Shown: positions 22,458 through 31,400 of the stretch, in pieces
Numbering within the stretch: the first letter of the stretch is position 1
Layout of the letters: every line of letters starts with the position of its first letter
Assembly: GCF_001613445.1 (NCBI RefSeq)
Contig: NZ_BDCJ01000041.1
Coordinates: 1-50,604 of the forward strand
Direction: 5' to 3'
DNA length: 50,604 bases
Source of the DNA: Nocardia grenadensis NBRC 108939
GTDB lineage: Bacteria > Actinomycetota > Actinomycetes > Mycobacteriales > Mycobacteriaceae
The notes under the pieces: model-generated
What the model saw: only the letters and a program-made list of their open reading frames with translations
What the model was told of the DNA's origin: nothing
The model's database searches: none
Made by a program: the position numbers and the translations under genes

Positions 22458-24269
22458 GTGATCCCGAACATCAAGAAGGGCTCCTACATGCGGGACCTAC
22501 TGGTGTATCTGGCGGGGAAGGGCAAGGAGAACGAACACCGCGATCAGCGTGTGATCGCCGGCGATGTGGTGACCCGGACGGTGTTCGGTGGCCGGATCAC
22601 GACCGCGCAGGCGGCGGAGATGGCGCGGCTGCTGGATTCGCCGCGGCAGACCGTGCTGCGGGGTGAGCCGGTGCTGACCACCGATCGGGCCAAGGCCCGC
22701 ACGCTGATGGCGCAGGGTATGGATCGGCGGGAGGCGATGCAGGCTGCGACCAAGGACGTGAACACCTGGCATTGCAGTTTGAGCCTGCGGCCGGAGGAGG
22801 GGCAGCTCAGCGATGAGAAGTGGGCTGCGATCGCTGACGACTTCATGGCGCTCATGGGCTTCGCCGGACGGGACGACGGTGTGCCTGATGTGCGGTGGGG
22901 TGCGATCGCGCACGGCCTGAACAAGGGCGGCGGTGACCACATCCATATCGCCATGGGGGTGGTACGGCCGGATGGTTCGATCGCGGACCTGTTCCAGGAC
23001 TACACGCGGGCGCAGAAGGCGTGCAACGTGCTTGAACACCGGTACGGGCTCGAGGTTCTGGCCAGCCGGGAGGAGGGCGGTACCGAGCGGGCGACGACGC
23101 CGGCGGAGCGGGCTCGCCAGGAGCGTGAGGGCGCTCCGGAGACCGACCGGGAGGCGATGCAGCGTCGGGTGCGTGCGCTCGCCGTGGCGGCCAGCAGTGA
23201 GGCCGAATGGGTTCGGGAGATGCGCGCGGCCGGGATCATGCCCAAGGCCTACTACGAGAAAGGTGGCCGAGAGACCGTCACCGGCTACTCCGTGGAATGG
23301 CGCCCGGACCGCGGCGCGGATGGTCGGCGGGAGAAGACGCTGACGTTCTCCGGGCTGCGGCTGGGCAAGGACATGACGCTGCCGCAGCTACGCCGCTGGG
23401 CGGGCTGGGACCAGTCCCCGGAAGCGGCCGCCGAGGCGCTGGCCGAGTGGAACAAGGCCACCGATTCACGCGGCCGGCCGCAGATCTCCTCGCCGCTGGA
23501 CGAGCAGCAGGCGATCGCCGAGCTGGCGCAGTGGAGCGCGTACATGCGCACCATCCCGGTCGACGACCGCGCGGCCTGGGCCGAAGCGGCCGGGCGCACG
23601 TCCGGGCTGTTCGCCGCGGCGAGCGCGGCCACCGAATACGCGCCCGGGCCGCTGGATCGGCTGTCGCGGCGGCTGGCGGCGGCCTCGGACCTGGACGCCC
23701 ACAAGCGCCCGGAACGGCCGATACACGACACGCAGATCAAGGCGGTCGCGCGGATGCTGTGGATCAAGAAGGGCCAGAGCGCCGCCGATATGGCACTGAT
23801 CTACGCGCTGATGGACTGCCTGCTGGCGGTCCGCGACATGATGGCGGCCACCGAACGCGCCCGCACCGCGGAGAAGGCCTCGAACGCCGCCCGGCAGACG
23901 CTGGCCGAGATCCACATGCGGGCAGACGGTATCGACCCCACCAAGCCCTACATCACCGAGAAGGGCTCCCCGCCGTGGCTGGCGCACACCCAGGCCGCTG
24001 TGGTCGTTGATGGACTCGACAGCGCAGCGGCGCAGGCCGATATGCGCGAGGCGTATGCGGCGTGGAACGCGCGTCGGCTGGCCTCGATGGAGGTCCTGCC
24101 CTACAACGAGCGCGGGCAGATCATCGAGCGCGTCCCAGCGCCGAAGACATCCCCTCCGATGCGGTCGCACGGGCAGAAAGCGAGCCCCACGCAGGAGGCG
24201 GCGCGCCGCCAGACCCCCGCTCCTCGGCGGACACCCGGCCGCGACACGGATCGTGGTTTCGGCCGGTGA
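22458..24269 (+). CDS. MOBP-type relaxase, 603 aa
   Basis: Start taken as GTG at 22458 with GTGAGG upstream; the frame to 22371 only overlaps mobC. Motif I has tyrosines at 10 and 17 (KGSYMRDLLVYLAGKGK), the candidate nucleophiles. The histidine triad is H152 (AHGLNKGGGD) with H161 and H163 (HIHIAMG), which bind the metal. The rest, residues about 250-600, is helical and charged. The last six residues are DRGFGR, as in the primase-like protein. It would nick oriT, stay bound to the 5' end and lead the strand to the coupling protein. With TraA truncated, this is the only apparently complete relaxase here. Confidence 0.93.
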   Translation: MIPNIKKGSYMRDLLVYLAGKGKENEHRDQRVIAGDVVTRTVFGGRITTAQAAEMARLLDSPRQTVLRGEPVLTTDRAKARTLMAQGMDRREAMQAATKDVNTWHCSLSLRPEEGQLSDEKWAAIADDFMALMGFAGRDDGVPDVRWGAIAHGLNKGGGDHIHIAMGVVRPDGSIADLFQDYTRAQKACNVLEHRYGLEVLASREEGGTERATTPAERARQEREGAPETDREAMQRRVRALAVAASSEAEWVREMRAAGIMPKAYYEKGGRETVTGYSVEWRPDRGADGRREKTLTFSGLRLGKDMTLPQLRRWAGWDQSPEAAAEALAEWNKATDSRGRPQISSPLDEQQAIAELAQWSAYMRTIPVDDRAAWAEAAGRTSGLFAAASAATEYAPGPLDRLSRRLAAASDLDAHKRPERPIHDTQIKAVARMLWIKKGQSAADMALIYALMDCLLAVRDMMAATERARTAEKASNAARQTLAEIHMRADGIDPTKPYITEKGSPPWLAHTQAAVVVDGLDSAAAQADMREAYAAWNARRLASMEVLPYNERGQIIERVPAPKTSPPMRSHGQKASPTQEAARRQTPAPRRTPGRDTDRGFGR

Positions 24270-24362
24270 GCACCGCAGGCAGGGCGTAGTCGGGGTCGGC
24301 GAACCTGTCGGATCCGTTGTCTACGCTGAGCCGGACCGCGAGAGCGACGAAGGGTGGTACCA

Positions 24363-25115
24363 GTGACCGAGCAGCACGTGCGTGCCGTCAAACTTGCAGG
24401 TGAGCTCGGCGTTGGTATCCGCAATCTGCAGATCGTGTTCCATGAGCTACGCATCACGGCGCCGAACGGCGCCTCTTGGGTCTCGTCGAAAGACGCTGCG
24501 CGATGCCGCCAGTGGTTCGAGAACGAACGTCGGCGAGTAGCCGAAGAACGGGCCGCACTCATCCGCCGCGAGAACGCTGCGGTACTCGACCGGTTCCGCG
24601 ATACACAGGCGCCGCAGCGCCCGAAAATTGACGGCCCAGTGCCGCTGTACTCGTGTGCCTGCTGCGGACGCAGTGTCGGCCGGCCGTCGATCGAGATGAT
24701 CGAATTCGGCGCGGACCTGTACTGCCCTCTCTGCGTGGAGCACTACGAGATACCCGACGAACCTCCTGATCGCGAACTCGAACGGCTGCGTGCACACGAT
24801 GCCGACCTACGGGCCTATGCCCGTAAGGCGTGGGTGATGGCTACCGAGTACCGCGACAGGATGAAAGGCGCCTACCGATCCAGAGACACATGGCGGGCTT
24901 CGTTCGCCGAGGTCGTTCTCCCGCATGAGCCGGGCGAAGACGGAGCGTGCGTGACCTGTCGCCGGCCTGCACCGTGTGAGGTCTGGACTGCCCTTGAGGA
25001 TTCCAACCGCGGTGTCTTCAAGGAGATGGAGAAACTCAGCGGACTGGAGGGCCGCGATCTGGAGTTGGCTCTCTACCCAGAACGAGTAACCGACCGCGAC
25101 TTCGACAGGCTATAG
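24363..25115 (+). CDS. Hypothetical protein with IF2_N-like start and zinc knuckle, 250 aa
   Basis: GTG at 24363 with GAAGGG eight bases upstream; an in-frame GTG at 24354 is less well placed. The first 50 residues (VRAVKLAGELGVGIRNLQI, then HELRITAPNGASWVSSKDAA) resemble the small helical IF2_N domain. A zinc-type pair of CxxC motifs follows (CACCGRSVG and YCPLCVEHY near residues 95-130), then a charged helical region and a further pair of Cys (CVTCRRPAPC). Nucleic-acid binding is plausible. It follows the relaxase gene by 93 bases, perhaps with its own promoter. Function unknown. Confidence 0.72.
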   Translation: MTEQHVRAVKLAGELGVGIRNLQIVFHELRITAPNGASWVSSKDAARCRQWFENERRRVAEERAALIRRENAAVLDRFRDTQAPQRPKIDGPVPLYSCACCGRSVGRPSIEMIEFGADLYCPLCVEHYEIPDEPPDRELERLRAHDADLRAYARKAWVMATEYRDRMKGAYRSRDTWRASFAEVVLPHEPGEDGACVTCRRPAPCEVWTALEDSNRGVFKEMEKLSGLEGRDLELALYPERVTDRDFDRL

Positions 25116-25141
25116 GCGCGGACGAGAAGGATCGCCTTCAC

Positions 25142-25192
25142 CAGACGTGACGGACCCCGGCGAGTAATGGTCGCCGGGGTCCGTCACGTCTG
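25142..25192 (-). terminator. Very long hairpin terminator, family with related loop
   Basis: A 22-bp perfect stem (25142-25163 with 25171-25192) encloses GTAATGG. It is seven bases beyond the stop of the leftward methyltransferase gene and 27 bases past the stop of the rightward 24363-25115 gene, so it separates two convergent units. Confidence 0.82.
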
Positions 25193-25198
25193 AAGGGT

Positions 25199-26785
25199 CT
25201 ACGCGGTTGCGTAGCGTTCGATGTCCTCTCCGGTGATGGTCTCGACCAGGGCGCAGCCGAGTACTTCGGCGGCCGGTGGGGTGACGGCGTTGCCGTAGCC
25301 GCGGGCCTGGGTGCGTTTGTCTCCGATTGGTTTGAACTTGCGGGGGAAGGCCATTCCGCCCCGGATCTCGTCGGGTTCGAGCATTCTGAACGTGCACTCG
25401 TCGATCAGGCGGGCCGGGTCGATGCCGAGCAATCCGTGCCGGTCGCGGGTGGTGAGAGTGCCCAGCGGCTCATCCACCGGCCGGGGTATGCCGGTGCGGT
25501 AGTAGGGCACCAGCAGTGCGTCCCGGGCAGCCTCGGGGGTGCCCGGGGCCTGCACTAGGCCGTGGTGGAACCCGGCGGCGGAGAACGTGGCCAGCGGCTG
25601 GTCCACGCCCCGGGCGGATTTCTTGCTGCCACCACCGCGCAGGCTGGTGATGAACGGCGGGATGACCAGACCGAGTTCGCGGCGGGTGGTCTGCGTCGGC
25701 AACGGCCTCCCCACCATCCGGGCGGTGATCTCGGCGCGTTTGCTGGTCTGCACGATCATCGGGGGCATGACCAGCGCATCGGTTTCGCGGGTGGTGCGGG
25801 TCGGCATCGGTGCGGCCAGCGAGGCCGGCTCGCGCCGCCAGGTCCCGCCGGCGGGGGACAGGAACGGTTCGTTGGCGAACTTCTCCAGCCCGACCCGGAT
25901 GCGGGCGAGGGTGTTGTCGGCCAACGGTTTGGCGCGGCCGCCGATCTTCTCGCCAGGGTCCAGGCTCCAGTCGATCACGGTGGAGGCGGGGGTGGTGTAG
26001 GGCTCGACCTCGGAGAACCGGCAGGTCTTGGAGGGGCAGCGGTAGGTGTACTGGCCGGAGCGGCCGTAGCGGCCCATCTCGATCCCGGGACGCTTCCAGG
26101 ACTGCACAGCGTCGACCTCTCGATCGCAGGTCTCACACCATGCCCGGGGCCGCAGCCACTTGGCCCAGTTCGGGCGCCGGCCGAGGGATTTCAGCCAGTA
26201 GACCAGGTAGAGCCGGTCGCGGGACTGTGGTGCGGGGTCGGTGAGCCGGGGTATGACGTGCATGCTGTTCAGCGCGATCAGCTGGGTTTCGTAGCCGATC
26301 TCCTCGATCTCGCCGATCCAGCGCTGCCACTGGTCCCATTTGCGGCACTGGATGACGTTCTCCATCACCCCGCCCAACACGGGCTTCCCGCGACCGGCCA
26401 TCGCGCGCAGATACCGCGGGATCTGTTCGACCAGGGCACGGCTGCGTGCGGCCGCCGGGTCCTCCAGGACCAGGCCCAGTTCGTCGTCGGCGAGCAGCGA
26501 GTACTGGTTGGACTGGTCGAAGTAGCGTTTGACGCCCTTCGCGTCGGTCCATGCCGGGCAGGCCGGTGATGCCCAGAACAGTTCGGTGTAGGGCAGTGTG
26601 GTCAGGTCGATCTCCTCGACATCGCCGGGCGGGAGGTGTTCGGCGTCGGGGAAGTTCAGCGAGTGGACCTGCACGCACACCTCGTTGTGGTTGGCGGCCA
26701 GCCGCAGGTCGATGCCGGGGACCTGCTCCCAGCCGAGCGAATCTCCGCCCCATCCGGCGAAATACACCGTGCTGCTCAGGCTCAT
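25199..26785 (-). CDS. C5-cytosine DNA methyltransferase, phage/plasmid type, 528 aa
   Basis: Motif IV is WASPACPAW with the catalytic Cys at 76; MENV at 141-144 is motif VI; QSRDRLYLV at 187-195 is motif VIII; GYGNAVTPPAAEVLG near the C-terminus is motif X. The SPAC and following DAKGVKRY resemble the SPEC-type methylases of actinobacteriophages rather than the usual PPCQ. A four-Cys zinc-like insert lies at about 220-260 (CETC and CPSKTC). ATG at 26785 with GAGG upstream; the frame to 27250 is not coding. No restriction enzyme is adjacent, so it is likely an orphan methylase protecting the plasmid from restriction. Confidence 0.88.
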   Translation of the reverse strand: MSLSSTVYFAGWGGDSLGWEQVPGIDLRLAANHNEVCVQVHSLNFPDAEHLPPGDVEEIDLTTLPYTELFWASPACPAWTDAKGVKRYFDQSNQYSLLADDELGLVLEDPAAARSRALVEQIPRYLRAMAGRGKPVLGGVMENVIQCRKWDQWQRWIGEIEEIGYETQLIALNSMHVIPRLTDPAPQSRDRLYLVYWLKSLGRRPNWAKWLRPRAWCETCDREVDAVQSWKRPGIEMGRYGRSGQYTYRCPSKTCRFSEVEPYTTPASTVIDWSLDPGEKIGGRAKPLADNTLARIRVGLEKFANEPFLSPAGGTWRREPASLAAPMPTRTTRETDALVMPPMIVQTSKRAEITARMVGRPLPTQTTRRELGLVIPPFITSLRGGGSKKSARGVDQPLATFSAAGFHHGLVQAPGTPEAARDALLVPYYRTGIPRPVDEPLGTLTTRDRHGLLGIDPARLIDECTFRMLEPDEIRGGMAFPRKFKPIGDKRTQARGYGNAVTPPAAEVLGCALVETITGEDIERYATA

Positions 26786-26889
26786 GACCGGACCTCGCGT
26801 AGCGCGGTACTGCGGGGGTTGGGGTTCATCGTCATTTGCATCTCCGAAGGTGGAGGAATAGGACCCTTCAAGTATGCGTGAATGAGTGA

Positions 26890-26926
26890 ATGCGCGCAAT
26901 CCTTCATGCGCGCATAGTGCTACGCT
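26890..26926 (+). promoter_or_regulatory. Promoter with two ATGCGCGCA repeats and a leaderless -10
   Basis: ATGCGCGCA occurs at 26890-26898 and again at 26906-26914, a 16-bp period; the second copy is part of the palindrome ATGCGCGCAT. TACGCT at 26921-26926 is a good -10, six bases before the ATG at 26933, and there is no Shine-Dalgarno. The repeats probably bind the small protein encoded just downstream. Confidence 0.65.
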
Positions 26927-26932
26927 GCTGTC

Positions 26933-27151
26933 ATGGCTACAGGAACTCCCGGCGACAGCGCCGCCACCACCGTGAACTGGTCCGTCCGGCTCGATCCGGC
27001 CGACGCCGAGAGCTGGGACGACCTTCTGCACGCTCTCCGTCGTGAGACCGGCCGGCGCACGCTCACCAAGGCCACGCTCTTCCGAGCTCTGATCGATACT
27101 GCCGAGGACGCGGCTGCGCGGCGGCGGCTGATCGAAATCCTCACCGCCTGA
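26933..27151 (+). CDS. Small ribbon-helix-helix-like protein, 72 aa
   Basis: ATG at 26933, probably leaderless. The product has a short strand (TTVNWSVRLDPADAESW) and two helices (WDDLLHALRRETGRRT, then LTKATLFRALIDTAEDAA), the order and size of ribbon-helix-helix repressors. Two direct repeats in its promoter would suit autoregulation. It diverges from the methyltransferase gene (start 26785) and may control it as well. Confidence 0.72.
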   Translation: MATGTPGDSAATTVNWSVRLDPADAESWDDLLHALRRETGRRTLTKATLFRALIDTAEDAAARRRLIEILTA

Positions 27152-27243
27152 CCGCAGCCCGTCACCCCTCATCTGAGGTACTGCCGCGCGGGCTGCGCCC
27201 GCTTGCCACCGAGGTGGTGATCCCGGTCCGCCGTCGATAGTCG

Positions 27244-27537
27244 GTGTCACCGGTCATGATGGTGCGCATGGACCGCACGCAGCCGTTCCGGTTCGGGCCC
27301 GGCTCCTACCCGTGCCAGAACCCGCGGTGTCACATGGCCTATCACCCGATCCCGACGTGCCCCTACCAGCTGCCCGAACCGTCGCGCCCGTCCGCTTCGC
27401 GTGTCGGTGACGGTCGGCGGCGGATCGAGCAGCTGGAGCGGGAAGGGCGTCTCCCGCCGGTGGAGCCGATTCCGATGTGGTGGATTTGGTTGATCCCGCC
27501 GGCGCTGGTGGTCTTTCTCCTGCTCATGTTGTTCTGA
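27244..27537 (+). CDS. Small tail-anchored membrane protein, 97 aa
   Basis: The frame starts with GTG at 27244; ATG at 27256, 27259 or 27268 are alternatives and none has a clear ribosome site. The N-terminal part has a possible metal knuckle (CQNPRCHMAYHPIPTC). The C-terminal 20 residues are a strong membrane segment (WWIWLIPPALVVFLLLMLF) with nothing after it, so the protein is tail-anchored. Function unknown; it lies among other very small genes. Confidence 0.65.
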   Translation: MSPVMMVRMDRTQPFRFGPGSYPCQNPRCHMAYHPIPTCPYQLPEPSRPSASRVGDGRRRIEQLEREGRLPPVEPIPMWWIWLIPPALVVFLLLMLF

Positions 27538-27547
27538 CCGGCGCCGC

Positions 27548-27874
27548 TCAGGGCTTCCGGTCCTCGTTCGGGGTCAGCGCGTGGGCGGGGCACCACTGGC
27601 GGGTTTCGACGTAGCCGCCGCGGTTGCCGGTCGGGATGGCGAGATGCACGTATCCGATCCAGCCGCCGGTCACCGAGCGGGCCCAGGCGTAGAGCAGGCC
27701 GGGCACGGTGGCGGTGGTGTCCAGGCCGGCGGTCTTGGTGCGCATCGAGATGGCGTCGCGGCGGAACCCCGGCGCGGGTGCGAGGACGACGTTCAGATCC
27801 ACCAGGACCGGGGCCGGTGGGTCCAGGACACGCCGCAGGGGCGCGGAGAAGTCGTCGTTCCAGGCTTCGAACAT
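27548..27874 (-). CDS. Small hypothetical protein, 108 aa
   Basis: ATG at 27874; the frame back to 28069 is the antisense of another small gene. The product is compact and beta-rich (VLVDLNVVLAPAPGFRRDAI, then WIGYVHLAIPTGNRGG) and ends with an ETRQWCPAHAL segment. No family is recognised. CATAAT lies seven bases before the ATG on this strand and there is no ribosome site, so the message is probably leaderless and starts from a promoter shared with the divergent gene at 27897. Confidence 0.65.
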   Translation of the reverse strand: MFEAWNDDFSAPLRRVLDPPAPVLVDLNVVLAPAPGFRRDAISMRTKTAGLDTTATVPGLLYAWARSVTGGWIGYVHLAIPTGNRGGYVETRQWCPAHALTPNEDRKP

Positions 27875-27881
27875 TCTTTCG

Positions 27882-27889
27882 ATTATGCT
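27882..27889. promoter_or_regulatory. Bidirectional leaderless promoter with overlapping -10 elements
   Basis: Leftward CATAAT (27882-27887) and rightward TATGCT (27884-27889) overlap. Each is seven bases from the start codon of a divergent small gene (ATG 27874, GTG 27897), the spacing expected of leaderless transcripts. Confidence 0.6.
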
Positions 27890-27896
27890 GCGTTGT

Positions 27897-28076
27897 GTGA
27901 TCGAAGTCGGCGACCAGGTGCGCATCGGGCCCTCCGGTGAGTCGGTCTTCGTGGTGCGCGAGGTCGACCCCGACGAGGGCCGGGCGGTGATCGAGTCGAT
28001 CGACGACTCCGCCGCAGGTAGATACTCATTCTCGATGCCGCTGGGTGCCCTGGTCCGGGTGGACTCCACCGGCTGA
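27897..28076 (+). CDS. Very small beta-rich protein, 59 aa
   Basis: GTG at 27897, probably leaderless from the shared promoter. The product reads as short alternating strands (VIEVGDQVRIGPSGESVFVV, then YSFSMPLGALVRV), like an SH3-type or KOW-like barrel. The strand pattern and high third-position GC support coding. Function unknown; not in any family I can name. Confidence 0.62.
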   Translation: MIEVGDQVRIGPSGESVFVVREVDPDEGRAVIESIDDSAAGRYSFSMPLGALVRVDSTG

Positions 28077-28152
28077 CGGGGTCTCTACGCCGGGTCTGTG
28101 TCGGAGGGGCGTGCGATCCTCACGGCGTAGCCGAGCTGGCCGGAGGAGAGAG

Positions 28153-28338
28153 ATGGCCGAAACCGACGAACGGCCCACCGTGAAGCTGGTCGCGGTCTGC
28201 CGCCGTTGTCACGGCTGGCTGTTGTCGCCGCGCTCGATCGCTGAGGGGATCGGGCCGACCTGCGCGGTCCGTGAGCGGGCCGAGCAGCGGGCGGCTGCGG
28301 CTCCGCCGCCGCTGGCTCTTTTCGACGTCGCGGCGTGA
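28153..28338 (+). CDS. Small zinc-ribbon-like protein (DUF6011 type), 61 aa
   Basis: ATG at 28153 with GGAGGAGAG upstream. The motif C-R-R-C-H-G-W-L-L-S-P-R-S then GIGPTC matches the DUF6011 pattern (CxxC near 16-19 and a final Cys after G-I-G-P). It likely holds zinc and binds nucleic acid or protein. The Ala-rich tail ends in LFDVAA. It follows the 27897-28076 gene and converges on the traA gene. Confidence 0.75.
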   Translation: MAETDERPTVKLVAVCRRCHGWLLSPRSIAEGIGPTCAVRERAEQRAAAAPPPLALFDVAA

Positions 28339-28401
28339 GACCGGTCGGAGTTCACCGATACGGCTGCGGCCTCAACTCTTACGACCATGGCCGACGGGAT
28401 G

Positions 28402-31400
28402 TCACAGCCCGTACCCGTGGCTGCGGCTGGGCCCGGAATCGTGGGACGGGCCGCTGCGGCCCATCCGTAGATCAACGGCCCGGCTGCGGCTGGCCTGGGA
28501 GCGGGCCGACCCGCTGAACATGTATTCGATGTCCTGGTAGGGGTGGGGTTCGGTCGCTTCGGGCGGGCGTGAGAGCGCGGTGCGGAACGCAGCATGCCAG
28601 GCCTCGGGGTCGTGCGCGTCTTCGTGGGTGCTGCCGGCGGCGTCGTCGCGGAGGGCTTCTTCGATGCGGCGCTGCGGTTCGGGCATGTCGATGCGGCGTT
28701 GTTTTTCGTCAAGTACCTGTTGCATGCGGTCGCGGAGCTGCTGGTCGGCCTGTTCGTAGTGGGCTACGTTCCCTTCCTCGCTGGCCACCCTCTCCAAGCG
28801 CGAGGCCCGTTCGCTCTCGTAGTTCTCGATGCGGGCCTGGGCCTCGGTGAGTCTGGTATCCCAGATGAAGGAGCCGCCTGCGGTCTTCTCGGCCTTGGTC
28901 TTTGCTTCGCGTGCGGCGTCGGTGGCCTTCTCGAAGCCGGCCCGGGTTTTTTCGTAGCGGGCCAGGCTGTCGTCGTGCGCGGCCTGACGGTCGTTCTTCA
29001 GCCACCACTGCCAGCGCTTGACCTCACCGAGCAGTTCTTTGGCGGTCCACCACTGCTGGAAGTCGGCTCGCGCGGCCTGTTCCCACTTCTCGCGGGTGCT
29101 CTCGGCTTTGCGGGCGGCGGTGATGTCTGCGATTGTCGCTTTCGCCTGGTCATGGATCTTGTCGAGGTCGTCGACGAAGCCCTGGGCGGAGGCGAGCTTT
29201 TTGTTGGCCCGCCACCGATCCCGGTTGCTCCTGCGCCACTTGTCGTAGAGCTGGATCCCCTCGATACCGAGCAGAAACTCGGGGGTAGCGCGCAGCGGGT
29301 CGGCCTGCAGATACCGGCGCAGATGCTCTCGGTCACCGGGTTCGCTACGGGTGTCGGTCAGCCGCCAGTGCAGGGCGGCCGCAGGCTGTTCGTAGGGCAA
29401 CGGCCGCAGAGCTGCCGCGGCCCGGACGTCGGCGGCGGTGTCGTGACCGGTGTCCTGGGCCTGGGACAGCTCGGCGGCCAGCACCGGCCAAAACGGGTCG
29501 GTGAGCAGACGCTGATCGACCTCACGCGCCAGCGGCGCCCACCGGCGGGTGTGGGTGTCGAGGCTGCCGATCTTCTCGGCGACCGCGCTGTCGAGGCGTT
29601 GCTGGGCGGCGCGTTCGGCGGTGGGGTAGCAAGGCGGCCCGGTGGGGCGGCGGTCGCTGTCGGGTATGGCGTGGGCGTAGCGCCAGATGGCCAGTTCGGC
29701 GAGCAGGTCAGGGCCGACACCGTGAATCGCGGCAGCCCACTTCGGTGCGCTGTCCGGAGTCCAGGCGCGGGCGGTCTGGCCGACGTTTTTGACCATGTGC
29801 GCGATCGTGAACCACTGGCCTTGCAGGTATTCGCCGTAGGTCGGTTCGGTGCGCAGCTGGTCGGGGAGTGCGGGCAGCCAGTCGATCGGTCCGCCGCCGG
29901 TGGGCCGGCCGATCCGCCAGTCCAGCACGGCAGCTTTGTCGTCGGCGGTGTCGAGCTCGCGGGCTTCGGCGGCGGTGGTGAGTTCGGCGATCGGGTCGCG
30001 GCCGTCCAGGGCGACCAGGTGCAAGGTCTGGCGCAGTACCGGCCAGGCTTGTTCGTAGGTGATCCCGGGGACCAGTCGTTCGGCGGCCGCGGTGAGCTGG
30101 GCGCGGTGCTGCTCGCCCAGGACCGCATCAGCGGTGAGGCCGAGAGCGTCGAGGTAGGCGTCGACCGAATACGCGAGCATGCGGCGCGGGTCGGCGGCTT
30201 CGCGGGCGGTGGTGGTCGCCGAGGTCTGGGTGCCCTCACGGGCGAGGATCTCGGTCATCAGATCCAGTGCGGTCGGCGGGTTGAGCGCCCGCCAGGTGTG
30301 CAGGTTGTCCGGGTCGTCGCCGGTGTCGGCGGTCGCCAGGTACAGGTGGGAGCCGTTGCGGGCCCGGGTGGCGAGTACGTAGAGCTGGGCGCGGGATTCC
30401 CGCCCGGTGAGGACTCCGTGACAGGTGTCGACGGTGAGGCCTTGGGCGGTGTCGATGGTGGTGGCGTAGCCGAGATCGACGTGTTCGGCGACGTAATCAG
30501 ATGGGAGCGTGACAAGTTTCCCGGAGCCCAGGTGCGCGGCGGTGACCCGGCCGTCGGGGTGGACGGTGCGGACCTGCCAGCGGTAGCCATTGCGGACGTG
30601 GTCGGTGCGGGAGAACCAGAGTCCGTAGTGGTTTCGGCGGGTGGTGACGATGTCGCCGGCCGAGGCGGCCAGACCGTCGCCGAGCAGCACTTCGGGTCCG
30701 GCCGGGGCGCCGCTGCGGGTGAGGCGTTCGTCGCGGGCCAAGGCGTTGAGTTGGCCGACCAGGTCGCGGGTCGGGGCGAGCAGGATGCTGTCGTGACCTT
30801 GGGCGGTGTCGGCGCGCCAGCCCCGCCAGGCCGAGGCGATGGCGTCGCCCAGGGTGCCGACGTGCAGGCGATTGTGGTCGGCGTAGTAGGCGACCGCAGC
30901 CGGATCTCCCTCGCGCAGTGCGAGGCTGGCGGCCTGCTCACCCGGATCGGAAAAGCGGACCACACGGGTGAGGGTGGGGGCTCCGGCGTGGTGGACGATA
31001 TCGCGGATCACTCCGCCGGCGGCCACCGACGCCAGCTGCCGGTCATCGCCCACCGCGCGGATACTGGCACCCCGGTCCAGCAGCCACGACACCGCCGCAT
31101 CGAATCCCAGGGTGGAGGTTTTCGCGACCTCGTCGAGCACCACCAATGTGTCGGGCCCGATCGAGCGCACCCACTCGGGCAGCTCGGATTCCGGCCGCTC
31201 AGCGCGGGTGAGGGTGAGCAGCATATCCACGGTGGCGCAGTGATGGCCCAGATCTTCTTGCAAGTTCGCGGCCGCCGCGCCGGTGGGGGCCAGGCCTACC
31301 ACGGTGCCGCCGTCGCTGGTCCAGGCGCGGGCCAGGGTGGTGACCGCGGTGGTTTTGCCGGTGCCGGCGGGCGCGATCGCGACCTGCAGCCGGGCACCGG

